From: Pseudomonas sp. URMO17WK12:I11
GTDB taxonomy: Bacteria; Pseudomonadota; Gammaproteobacteria; Pseudomonadales; Pseudomonadaceae
Assembly: GCF_007677725.1 (NCBI RefSeq)
Contig: NZ_VEDF01000010.1
Coordinates: 124,001-188,000, forward strand
Direction: 5' to 3'
DNA: 64,000 nt
The notes under the pieces were generated by a model. It saw only the letters and a program-made list of their open reading frames with translations, was not told where the DNA came from and did not search any database. Of the stretch, positions 8,177 through 15,196 are shown in pieces; the stretch's first letter is position 1; each line of letters begins with the position of its first letter. The translations under genes were made by a program, and so were the position numbers.

Positions 8177-8383
8177 TCACGCCGCTTCGATGTTGAAGTT
8201 CAACAGACTGACGCCCGTATCGGTATCGACCTCGGGCAGGTCAGCGTGCGAATGCCCGCCCAATGCGCAGTACACCAGCCATTGGCGGTCCTGAACGTTG
8301 ATGGCGAAGCCATCGATCAGCGCCTGTTGTTCATCGCTTTGCGCCACCAGATAAAGGCGGTCCTGGTTTTCGGCATGCAGCAT
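8177..8383 (-). CDS. Small conserved hypothetical protein
   Basis: A 68-residue product starting MLHAENQDRLYLVAQSDEQQ and ending HADLPEVDTDTGVSLLNFNIEAA. The frame extends upstream to a TTG at 8404 (75 residues, MNQWSRC...) and is stopped beyond that; neither start has a strong SD, so the N-terminus is uncertain. No motif recognised. It converges on the YajG-type gene. Confidence 0.6.
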   Translation of the reverse strand: MLHAENQDRLYLVAQSDEQQALIDGFAINVQDRQWLVYCALGGHSHADLPEVDTDTGVSLLNFNIEAA

Positions 8384-8542
8384 GCACCGGCTCCATTGAT
8401 TCAAAGGGCGTCAGGATGGTCTGTTCTGATGACGAGCATGTGACAGATGAAATTAACCGACTGTTGGTCGCCGAGGCCCGGCGCGTCGCCGTGGCTGCGC
8501 TAGAATGCCGGGCTTTGCCGTCGCTATCACCGAGGTTAGGTC

Positions 8543-8803
8543 ATGTCCGTGCAACTGCTCTGGGGCTTTCTGGTCGCCCATCCGATCAAGCTGATCAACC
8601 TGCTGGCGCTATTGCTGACCTGTCCAGGCGGGTTGCTGCTGCACAATGCGCGGCGGCGCGAGGCGCTCGCCCGCCAGCGATTGGCGATGCAGGAAGGCCC
8701 GCTGCAAGGCGTTGATCGGCGGGTGCCGCGTTACTACTACAGCCTCGGCTTCGCCTGCCTGGCCATGGCCTTGCTGCTGTCGTGGCTGAGCACGTGGCCC
8801 TGA
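8543..8803 (+). CDS. Small two-TM membrane protein
   Basis: An 86-residue protein with two hydrophobic segments (about residues 15-33, LINLLALLLTCPGGLLL, and 69-85, LGFACLAMALLLSWLSTW) joined by a basic loop rich in Arg (HNARRREALARQRL). GGTTAGG lies just before the ATG. Function unknown; it converges with the acyltransferase gene, whose stop is 33 bp away. Confidence 0.7.
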   Translation: MSVQLLWGFLVAHPIKLINLLALLLTCPGGLLLHNARRREALARQRLAMQEGPLQGVDRRVPRYYYSLGFACLAMALLLSWLSTWP

Positions 8804-8836
8804 GCACTGGCGGGGCTGCAGGCAGCCCCGGGCCGG

Positions 8837-10003
8837 TCAAGCGACGGGCGCCTGTTGCTTGACCTGATACTGATTACGCACCGGCGTCGCGTACTGCAAC
8901 ACCAGGTAGGGCCGCTGCTCCTCGGGGCAGGCATCCAGACGGCGCTGCCACTCTTGCCTGGCCTTGGCCAGTTCATCGGCGGGGAACAGTTGTTCCGCGC
9001 TCGGCACCTGTAGCGTGTCGTCCTGGTCGCTCCACATCGCATAGGCCAGGTAGTGCACCGGGAACAGGCGATAGCCGCCGAGAATCTGCCGGTCGGTTTC
9101 CTGGGCCAGTTGCTTGGTGTCTTCGTAGTACTCGGTCACCGGCGGCGCGAAATGGATATGCACGCGTCCTTTGTAACCGGTAATGCCCTTGGCAATGCTG
9201 TGGTCGTCCTCGCCGGGCGCTTTCTTGTAGGTGCCGGTGGTGGCGCGGATGTACAGCTCGCGCGCCTTGGCCTGATCGCACGGGTCGTATTCGTAGCTGA
9301 TCGACACCGGAATCAGATTCAGGCTCTGGATCACGGCGCCGAACGGCTCGTCCTTGCGGCACATGTGGAACATCTTGAGGATCGCCGAGTCGGTGCGATC
9401 ATCGCCATCCTTGGCCCGGCCTTCGGCCTGGGCAATCCAGATCGAGGCGCCGTCGTTGCGGATCGAGTGGTTGATGTAGGCCGACAGCAGCTGGTAGGCG
9501 GCGAGTTTCTCGCGCCGGCCGCTGATCGAGCGGTGCACGATGAAGCTCTTGTTCAGGCGCATCATGTCGCTGACGAATGGCTTTTGCAGCAGATTGTCGC
9601 CAATGGCGATGCGCGGCGTCGGCAGGCCCGCGTGGTAGACCGCATAGTTGACGAACGCCGGGTCCATGACGATGTCACGGTGGTTGGCCAGGAACAGGTA
9701 GGCGGTGCCTGACTTGAGCTGTTCGACCCCGGAATAGGTCACACCATCAGTGGCGCGCTCGATGGTCTGGTCGACGTAGTACTCGACCTTGTCCTGCAGG
9801 GTGGATACGCAGGTAACGCCGGCAAACTCCTTGCGCAGGCGGCGGGCGATCAGCGGCTTGAGCAGCCAGCCGAAAGCGCCGGCTGCACGAGGGAAGCGGA
9901 AGTGGGTGAGGATATCGAGAAATGCCGGGTCGCTGAACAGCCGTTCCAGAACGGCAGGGACCTCAGCGTCGTCGTAGGGTCGGATGGCATCGAATTCGCC
10001 CAT
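8837..10003 (-). CDS. Glycerol-phosphate-type acyltransferase (LPLAT superfamily)
   Basis: About 388 residues. The acyltransferase motif I is seen in YLFLANHRDIVMDPAF and later conserved blocks in RSISGRREKLAAYQ and WIAQAEGRAKDGDD. This family acylates lysophospholipid or glycerol-phosphate acceptors at the inner membrane; NCBI-style annotation usually calls it 1-acyl-sn-glycerol-3-phosphate acyltransferase. The His-to-Asp spacing is HRDIVMD (five residues between), one more than the textbook HX4D. The start MGEFDAIRPYDD (10003) is chosen over an adjacent ATG at 10006 and a further upstream one at 10078, because AGAG lies at a better distance and the first 25 residues of the longer form look non-coding. 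Confidence 0.82.
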   Translation of the reverse strand: MGEFDAIRPYDDAEVPAVLERLFSDPAFLDILTHFRFPRAAGAFGWLLKPLIARRLRKEFAGVTCVSTLQDKVEYYVDQTIERATDGVTYSGVEQLKSGTAYLFLANHRDIVMDPAFVNYAVYHAGLPTPRIAIGDNLLQKPFVSDMMRLNKSFIVHRSISGRREKLAAYQLLSAYINHSIRNDGASIWIAQAEGRAKDGDDRTDSAILKMFHMCRKDEPFGAVIQSLNLIPVSISYEYDPCDQAKARELYIRATTGTYKKAPGEDDHSIAKGITGYKGRVHIHFAPPVTEYYEDTKQLAQETDRQILGGYRLFPVHYLAYAMWSDQDDTLQVPSAEQLFPADELAKARQEWQRRLDACPEEQRPYLVLQYATPVRNQYQVKQQAPVA

Positions 10004-10129
10004 CATGCTCTCTTGTTGGAAACGGCTAGGGTAATAAGTAAGGGGTGGGGCCCGAGAAAATGGTGCGGGCACACGCAATCCCTGTAAACAGACCTGCGAT
10101 TATACGCACAAGTCACCCCGGAGGCCGCG

Positions 10130-10312
10130 ATGCTCGATCAAGCGTTCTACGATTGCCCCTATTGTGGCGAGCAAGTCGAAACCACCGTTGACCTGTCAGG
10201 TGGTGACCAGCAATACATTGAAGATTGCCAGGTCTGTTGCAGGCCGATTCGCTTCGTGCTGCAGGTCCATGGCGAAGAGTGGATGCTGGATGTCTACAGT
10301 GAGAATGAGTGA
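10130..10312 (+). CDS. CPXCG-motif cysteine-rich small protein
   Basis: A 60-residue protein with two zinc-knuckle-like pairs, CPYCGEQ (about residues 9-12) and CQVCCRP (about residues 34-38), the signature of the CPXCG cysteine-rich family. It probably binds Zn; no function is established. Its TGA overlaps the ATG of the next gene by one base (TGATG), so translation is likely coupled. It is divergent from the acyltransferase gene. Confidence 0.85.
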   Translation: MLDQAFYDCPYCGEQVETTVDLSGGDQQYIEDCQVCCRPIRFVLQVHGEEWMLDVYSENE

Positions 10313-10572
10313 TGCGGCGTATCTACGAACCGGAAAATCTGCTCGAAGCAGAGATGCTGCGGGGCATGTTGCTCAGTGAAGGGGTCCAGGTGCATGTGAT
10401 CGGCGGCGATCTGATCGGGGCTGCCGGAGAGTTGCCGCTGCATGGCCTGCTCGGGCTGGCAGTGCCCGATGAGCAGGCCGTTTACGCACGCCAGCTGATC
10501 GATGCGTACAATGGTGCCCAGCCGCTTGCCGGCGACGAGCCGGAGAGTCATCCCGGTACTTTGATCTGCTAG
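10312..10572 (+). CDS. DUF2007-type putative signal-transducing protein
   Basis: An 86-residue protein beginning MRRIYEPENLLEAEMLRGMLLSEGVQV. The N-terminal segment (element position followed by a beta strand, VHVIGGDLIGAAGELPLHG) is the DUF2007 pattern, a ferredoxin-like single domain annotated as a putative signal-transducing protein. A GTG three bases upstream is possible but the ATG overlapping the previous stop is preferred. Probably translated with the CPXCG protein; the SRAP gene follows after 14 bp. Confidence 0.78.
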   Translation: MRRIYEPENLLEAEMLRGMLLSEGVQVHVIGGDLIGAAGELPLHGLLGLAVPDEQAVYARQLIDAYNGAQPLAGDEPESHPGTLIC

Positions 10573-10586
10573 GTTTCGAATCGCCC

Positions 10587-11207
10587 ATGTGTGGACGCTA
10601 CGCCCTGTTTCGCTGGCCCCAGGCGCTGGCCAGCCTGCCGGGCTTCCCGCCCGGCCAGCCAGCGCAATGGAACATATCCCCCGGCGCCACGGTGCTGATC
10701 CAGCGCCAGCTCGATGGCCAACAGCAACTGGCCAAGGCGCGCTGGGGGCTGACGCCCGCCTGGCTCACCGACCTCTCGCGCACACCGGCCCATGCCCGCG
10801 CCGAAACCCTGGCCGAGCAGCCGATGTTTCGCGAAGCCTTCGCCCAGCGGCGCTGCCTGATGCCGGCCAACGGTTTCTACGAATGGCGCGGGTCGGTGCG
10901 CAAACGACCCTTTTGGCTGACGCCGGGCGAGGGTGCATCGCTGTATTTCGCAGCAGTCTGGGAGGCCTACCCGGTGCAAGATCAGGTGTGGTTGAGCTGT
11001 GCGGTGGTGACTCAGGCGGCGATGAATCAGCGCCGGCCTTTGATTCTGGACCCGGCGGGCCAGACCGCCTGGTTGGACCCGGACACCGCGCAGGCGCGCC
11101 TGCACGAGTTGTTGGCCAGCCCGCCTGCGACACTGCGCGAGCGTGCCCTGGCGAACTTCGTCAACGACCCGAAACTCGATGCGCCACAGTGCCTGACGCC
11201 GGCCTAG
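10587..11207 (+). CDS. SRAP-domain protein (YedK/HMCES family), divergent active site
   Basis: SRAP proteins bind abasic sites in single-stranded DNA through a thiazolidine link formed by Cys2. Here the 206-residue protein starts MCGRYALFRW, with Cys2 exposed after Met removal, and has NISPGATVLIQR, ARWGLTPAWL and the conserved Glu in MPANGFYEWRG (Glu99). Two other residues that I recall as catalytic in E. coli YedK (Asn75 in the NARxET motif and His160 in the HDRMP motif) appear exchanged: the first motif reads HARAET (His69) and the second MNQRRPLIL (Asn147). Third gene of the short 10130-11207 cluster. Confidence 0.88.
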   Translation: MCGRYALFRWPQALASLPGFPPGQPAQWNISPGATVLIQRQLDGQQQLAKARWGLTPAWLTDLSRTPAHARAETLAEQPMFREAFAQRRCLMPANGFYEWRGSVRKRPFWLTPGEGASLYFAAVWEAYPVQDQVWLSCAVVTQAAMNQRRPLILDPAGQTAWLDPDTAQARLHELLASPPATLRERALANFVNDPKLDAPQCLTPA

Positions 11208-11285
11208 ATAAAATCTTCTCTGTGGCTCTGGCAGGGTAGGGCGACTCGGCCTAGGATACGGCGCATGTAGAAAGGGAGTGTTTTC

Positions 11286-12104
11286 ATGCGTAAATTCTTT
11301 GCCGTCAGCCTGTTGAGTGCTGGCATCTTGCTGGCCGGCTGCCAGGCTGTGAATACCACCAGCGGCGGTGCGGTGGGCGTGCAGCGCCAGCAGTACATGT
11401 TCAGCATGCTGTCGACCGATGAGGTCAACCAGATGTATGCGCAGTCGTACCAACAGACGTTGGGCGAAGCGCAGAGCAAAGGTGTCCTGGACAAGTCCAG
11501 TAACGACGCCAAGCGCGTGCAGGCGATCGCCAGCCGGCTGATCGCCCAGGCGCCGAAGTTCCGCCCTGACGCTGCGCAGTGGAACTGGGAAGTCAACGTC
11601 ATCAAGAGCGACGAGCTCAATGCCAACTGCGGCCCAGGCGGCAAGATCATCGTGTACACCGGGCTGATCGATCAGCTCAAGCTCACCGACGCCGAAATTG
11701 CCGCCGTGGTGGGTCACGAGATCGCCCATGCCTTGCGTGAACACAGCCGCGAGGCGATGTCCAAGGCCTATGGGGTAGAGATGGCGCGCCAGGGCGCCGG
11801 CGCCTTGTTCGGCCTGGGTCAGAACAGCATGGCGATGGCCGACACGGTGGTGAACTACGCCATGACCCTGCCAAACAGCCGCGCCAACGAGAACGAGGCC
11901 GACCTCATCGGTCTGGAGCTGTCGGCCCGCGCCGGCTACGACCCGAATGCCGCGATCACCTTGTGGAACAAGATGAGCAAGGCCTCGGAAGGCGCTCCGC
12001 CCGAATTCATGAGCACCCACCCGGCCTCCAGCAGCCGCATCGCGTCGCTGCAAGCGGCCATCCCCAAAGTCATGCCCCTCTACCAGGCCGCCGCCACCCA
12101 GTAG
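11286..12104 (+). CDS. M48-family metalloprotease lipoprotein (LoiP-like)
   Basis: A 272-residue outer-membrane lipoprotein protease. The signal peptide MRKFFAVSLLSAGILLAGC ends in a lipobox (LAG-C19). The zinc site HExxH is seen in VVGHEIAHALREH (about residues 139-151), with the third ligand Glu in NENEADLIGLELSARAGYDP. It is of the YggG/LoiP size class and probably takes part in envelope quality control. The SD GGGAG lies 9 bp before the ATG (10 bases counting from AAGGGAG). It converges on the GDT1-type gene with a palindromic repeat between them. Confidence 0.9.
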   Translation: MRKFFAVSLLSAGILLAGCQAVNTTSGGAVGVQRQQYMFSMLSTDEVNQMYAQSYQQTLGEAQSKGVLDKSSNDAKRVQAIASRLIAQAPKFRPDAAQWNWEVNVIKSDELNANCGPGGKIIVYTGLIDQLKLTDAEIAAVVGHEIAHALREHSREAMSKAYGVEMARQGAGALFGLGQNSMAMADTVVNYAMTLPNSRANENEADLIGLELSARAGYDPNAAITLWNKMSKASEGAPPEFMSTHPASSSRIASLQAAIPKVMPLYQAAATQ

Positions 12105-12111
12105 GGCATTG

Positions 12112-12178
12112 AGCTGCAAGCTGCAAGTAAAAGCGGATCGTCCACTCGCGATCTGCTTGCAGCTTGCAGCTTGCAGCT
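12112..12178. repeat. Palindromic repeat built from 7-bp GCTGCAA units, copy 2
   Basis: The left arm AGCTGCAAGCTGCAAG is two GCTGCAA units; the right arm CTTGCAGCTTGCAGC TTGCAGCT (12155-12178) holds three units of the complement. The centre is TAAAAGCGGATCGTCC then ACTCGCGATCTG. The core (CAAGTAAAAGCG-ATCGT and TCGCGATCTGCTTGCAGCTTGC) is shared with the copy at 7390-7473. It fills the gap between two converging genes and could fold into a long hairpin in either transcript. Confidence 0.8.
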
Positions 12179-12183
12179 ACCCC

Positions 12184-12768
12184 TCACCCCAGCCAGCCGC
12201 TGGTCTTCATGGCGGAGTAGACGGCCACGATGGCCAGGACGAAGAACGCCGCGGCGGCCAGGCGACGGATTAGGGTGAGCGGGAGTTTGTCTGCCGCAAA
12301 GTTACCTGCCAGCACGACCGGCACGTTGGCGATCAGCATGCCCAGCGTCGTGCCGATGATGACCATGATCAGGTGCGGATACTGGGCGGCCAACATCACC
12401 GTGGCGACCTGGGTCTTGTCGCCGATCTCGGCCAGGAAGAAGGCGATCAACGTCGTCAGGAACGGGCCAAAACGGCGCGCAGGGTTATCGTCGTCGTCCA
12501 TCTTGTCCGGCACCAGGGTCCACAACGCCGTGGCGGTGAAGCTGGCGGCCAGGATCCAGTGCAGCACCGACTCGCTGAAAAAACCCCCTACCCAGGCGCC
12601 AACGGCGCCGGCCGCAGCATGGTTGGCCAAGGTCGCGGCGACGATGCCGGCAATGATCGGCCAAGGTTTGCGAAAGCGCGCGGCGAGGATGAGCGCCAAC
12701 AGTTGCGTCTTGTCGCCGATTTCGGCGAGCGCAACGATTGCGGTGGGGACCAGCAGGGATTCCAGCAT
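12184..12768 (-). CDS. TMEM165/GDT1-family Mn2+ exporter
   Basis: A 194-residue inner-membrane protein with two homologous halves, each with the family signature EIGDK(S/T): EIGDKTQLLALILAARFRKPW near the N-terminus (written here as EIGDKTQLLALILAAR) and FLAEIGDKTQVATVMLAAQ in the middle. About six membrane segments fit. The UPF0016/GDT1 family exports Mn2+ or Ca2+ in exchange for protons. The start MLESLLVPTAIVALAEIGDK at 12768 is chosen because the family starts there; the longer reading would translate the riboswitch. A yybP-ykoY manganese riboswitch precedes it, which agrees with a role in Mn detoxification. Confidence 0.92.
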   Translation of the reverse strand: MLESLLVPTAIVALAEIGDKTQLLALILAARFRKPWPIIAGIVAATLANHAAAGAVGAWVGGFFSESVLHWILAASFTATALWTLVPDKMDDDDNPARRFGPFLTTLIAFFLAEIGDKTQVATVMLAAQYPHLIMVIIGTTLGMLIANVPVVLAGNFAADKLPLTLIRRLAAAAFFVLAIVAVYSAMKTSGWLG

Positions 12769-12779
12769 CAGGGTACCTA

Positions 12780-12970
12780 ACGGGGGCGGGACAACACGGC
12801 TATGACACGTACAGCCTTCCCGCCCCGGGTAAGGTGTGCGTGTCATAGGTCTTGTCAAACCCAGGGCCTGTCTGTGCAGGTCGCTGGGTCGCACGCGCCA
12901 TGGCCTGTGGGCCAAGTATGTTGACGCGTACCGGGCGAGCAGGGCGCTCGCGGGAGACTACTCCCCTAGG
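12780..12970 (-). promoter_or_regulatory. yybP-ykoY manganese riboswitch and expression platform
   Basis: On the minus strand, the leader of the GDT1-type gene starts with GGGGAGTAG (12966-12958), the conserved 5' box of the yybP-ykoY aptamer, and continues through CGTCAACATACTTGG and GGGTTTGACAAGACC to CCCGGGGCGGGAAGGCTG (near 12827-12812). Two alternative stems follow: CTATGACACG (12848-12839) with CGTGTCATAG (12809-12800), and GGGGCGGGA (12826-12818) with TCCCGCCCC (12791-12783). They cross and cannot form together without a pseudoknot, as expected for a switch. No T-run follows, so control is probably of translation. Confidence 0.82.
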
Positions 12971-13018
12971 ACGGAGCGGATTCTGCCTAGTCGAAACGGT
13001 TTCGGCAAGCCTTTGTTT

Positions 13019-14017
13019 TTATCCGCGTGTGGCACGATAGATGCGAAAGCCATCGGCCTCGGCGCAAGTCTGGCAGTTGCCCAGGGCCGCTTCGATCAAC
13101 GGTTGATAACGCAGGAAGCTGTTGGCTACCAAGCGCATTTCCCCACCTTTTCGTAGATGATCGCTGGATTTCTTCAGCAGGTTTTCCGAAGCCTGGTAAT
13201 GGGTGTGTACCCCGGTGTGAAACGGCGGGTTGCTCAAAATCACGCTCAGCTCGGTGGGCGCTGCGTCGATGCCATCGCCACTGATGACCTCGGCTTCGAG
13301 GTTATTGGCTGCCAAGGTCAGGCGACTGGCCGCGACGGCGAAGGCATCGACGTCGAGCATCGTCACCTTGCTTTGCGGGTAGCGCCGTTTCACCGCCGCC
13401 CCCAATACCCCTGCGCCGCAGCCGAAGTCCAGTACAGCGCCGACTGGCAGGGCATCGAGGTGCTTGAGCAACAGCGCGGTACCGCGGTCGAGCCGGCCAT
13501 GGCTGAAGACCCCGGGCAGGCTCACCACCTGCAGCGGGCCGTCGTCCAGTTCCAGGGTGAAGCGCTCGGCCAGGCTTTCCAGCGGCCTTGCCGCTGGCGC
13601 ATGTTCCACGGTCACCTGCCACAGCTGGCAATGGCGCGCGCTGTCGAGCTTGCGCGGTTTGCCGAAGGCTTGCAGCTGCTTGGCTGCGCCTTCGATACCG
13701 CCGCGTTTTTCGCCCACCAGGAACAGCTCGCGACCCGCCAGGCGCGAAGCCAATGCGTTGAGCAGATACGCCGCCAGTTCGCGCGACTTGGGCAGGAACA
13801 GCACGGCCGCCGCGAAGGCCGGCGCCGGGACCTCGACGCCATAATGACTGCGCCCGGCAAAACGACTGTCGAGCAGTGCCTGGTCGCCCGCGTGCCAGCT
13901 CCAGGCCTGGGCATTGGGCAGGTGCCCGAGCAGATCATCGGCCGGGGCGCCCGCCAGCAGCAGCGGGCCTTGGAACAACTCTGCCTGGCGGAGCAACACT
14001 TCACTGCGCGGGTCCAT
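13019..14017 (-). CDS. rsmC: 16S rRNA m2G1207 methyltransferase
   Basis: Class I SAM-dependent methyltransferase acting on G1207 of 16S rRNA in the assembled 30S subunit. The 332-residue length is typical. The N-terminal half is the degenerate non-catalytic domain; the C-terminal half has the SAM loop VLDFGCGAGVLGAAV (about residues 196-210), the acidic strand MLDVDAFAVAAS and the catalytic ILSNPPFHTGVHTHY motif. It is transcribed towards the GDT1 gene but separated from it by the riboswitch. Confidence 0.93.
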   Translation of the reverse strand: MDPRSEVLLRQAELFQGPLLLAGAPADDLLGHLPNAQAWSWHAGDQALLDSRFAGRSHYGVEVPAPAFAAAVLFLPKSRELAAYLLNALASRLAGRELFLVGEKRGGIEGAAKQLQAFGKPRKLDSARHCQLWQVTVEHAPAARPLESLAERFTLELDDGPLQVVSLPGVFSHGRLDRGTALLLKHLDALPVGAVLDFGCGAGVLGAAVKRRYPQSKVTMLDVDAFAVAASRLTLAANNLEAEVISGDGIDAAPTELSVILSNPPFHTGVHTHYQASENLLKKSSDHLRKGGEMRLVANSFLRYQPLIEAALGNCQTCAEADGFRIYRATRG

Positions 14018-14069
14018 GGACGACGCCTCCTGAAAAAGTCGCGCAGTGTAGCAGAGGCGCGGCTCGGGC

Positions 14070-15035
14070 TCAGCTGACCACGCGGCGCGGCTGGCCCTCG
14101 AAGAAGGCCTGGGCGTTCTCGCTCAACTGGCCGACGATGCGCTGGCGCGACTCCACGGCGCCCCAGGCACTGTGGGGCGTGATCAACAGGCGCGGGACAT
14201 CGGGTTGCAGCAGCGGATTGCCATTGACCGGCGGCTCGACGCTCAGCACGTCGGTAGCGGCGCCGCCCAGGTGGCCGCTGCGCAAGGCATCGGCCAAGGC
14301 TTGTTCATCGATCAGGCCGCCGCGGGCGGTATTGACAACCAGCGCGCCTTTTTTCAGCAGCGCCAGCTCTGGCGCACCGATCATGTGACGGGTGTGGTCG
14401 TTCAGCGGGCAGTGCAGCGTCAAGGCATCGACCTGCGGCAACAGCTCAGCCAGCGGCAAGCGCTCGTCCCGCGCCGGCCGCCCAGGGATCTGCCCGCTCA
14501 ACACACGCATGCCGAAGGCCTCGGCCAGGCGCGCCACCGCGCCGCCGAGTTCACCGTGGCCAAGCAGGCCCAGGGTCTTGCCCTGCAGCTCGACGATCGG
14601 GAAGTCCAGCAGGCAGAACTGGCTCGCCCTGGCCCACTGGCCGGCGGCCACGGCCTGCTGGTAATCGCACAGGCGGGTAGCCAGGGCCAGCAGCAGCGCG
14701 AGGGTGTGCTGGGCCACCGATGGCGTGCCGTAGCCTTGGCAGTTGCAGACGGTAATCCCTTGCGCGCGGGCGGCGGCCAGGTCGACATTGTTGGTGCCAG
14801 TGGCGGCCACCAGGATCAGCTTCAGCTGAGGGTTGGCGGCCAAGGTCGCGGCATCGAGCACGACCTTGTTGCTGATCACCGCGACAGCGCCCTGCAGGCG
14901 TTCGCTGACCTGCTCGGCGGCGGTGCTGGCAAACAGCTCGAAGCTGTCGAACTGCCGCGTCAGCGGCGTCAGGTCGAGGTCGCCAAGGTCCAGGGATTGG
15001 TGATCGAGAAACACGGCACGGCGCAGGCTGGGCAT
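14070..15035 (-). CDS. D-2-hydroxyacid dehydrogenase (glycerate dehydrogenase-like)
   Basis: NAD(P)-dependent reductase of 2-oxoacids. The 321 residues contain the Rossmann motif LGLLGHGELGGAVARLAEAFG, the catalytic Arg in VNTARGGLIDEQAL, the Glu in DVLSVEPP and the His in LITPHSAWGA. The sequence is closest in character to HprA/glycerate dehydrogenases, but the substrate (hydroxypyruvate or glyoxylate) cannot be fixed by eye. It lies 52 bp upstream of rsmC in the same direction. Confidence 0.88.
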   Translation of the reverse strand: MPSLRRAVFLDHQSLDLGDLDLTPLTRQFDSFELFASTAAEQVSERLQGAVAVISNKVVLDAATLAANPQLKLILVAATGTNNVDLAAARAQGITVCNCQGYGTPSVAQHTLALLLALATRLCDYQQAVAAGQWARASQFCLLDFPIVELQGKTLGLLGHGELGGAVARLAEAFGMRVLSGQIPGRPARDERLPLAELLPQVDALTLHCPLNDHTRHMIGAPELALLKKGALVVNTARGGLIDEQALADALRSGHLGGAATDVLSVEPPVNGNPLLQPDVPRLLITPHSAWGAVESRQRIVGQLSENAQAFFEGQPRRVVS

Positions 15036-15196
15036 CGGGTAAGGCTCCGGGGCAGGGCGAGGATTGATCCTTCAGACCGCACAATGCCACTCATACCTTG
15101 CGCAGCCAAATCATTCCTTCGGCTGATTTGACCGTCACATCGAGCCACTACAGTAGGTTCAGACTTGTTCGGTACGCATCCAGAAAAGGGATCATC

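Noticed and set aside
13028..13043. TGGCACGATAGATGCG as a sigma-54 promoter
   Set aside because: Inside the 3' end of rsmC, -12 element mismatched, and it points away from the GDT1 gene.
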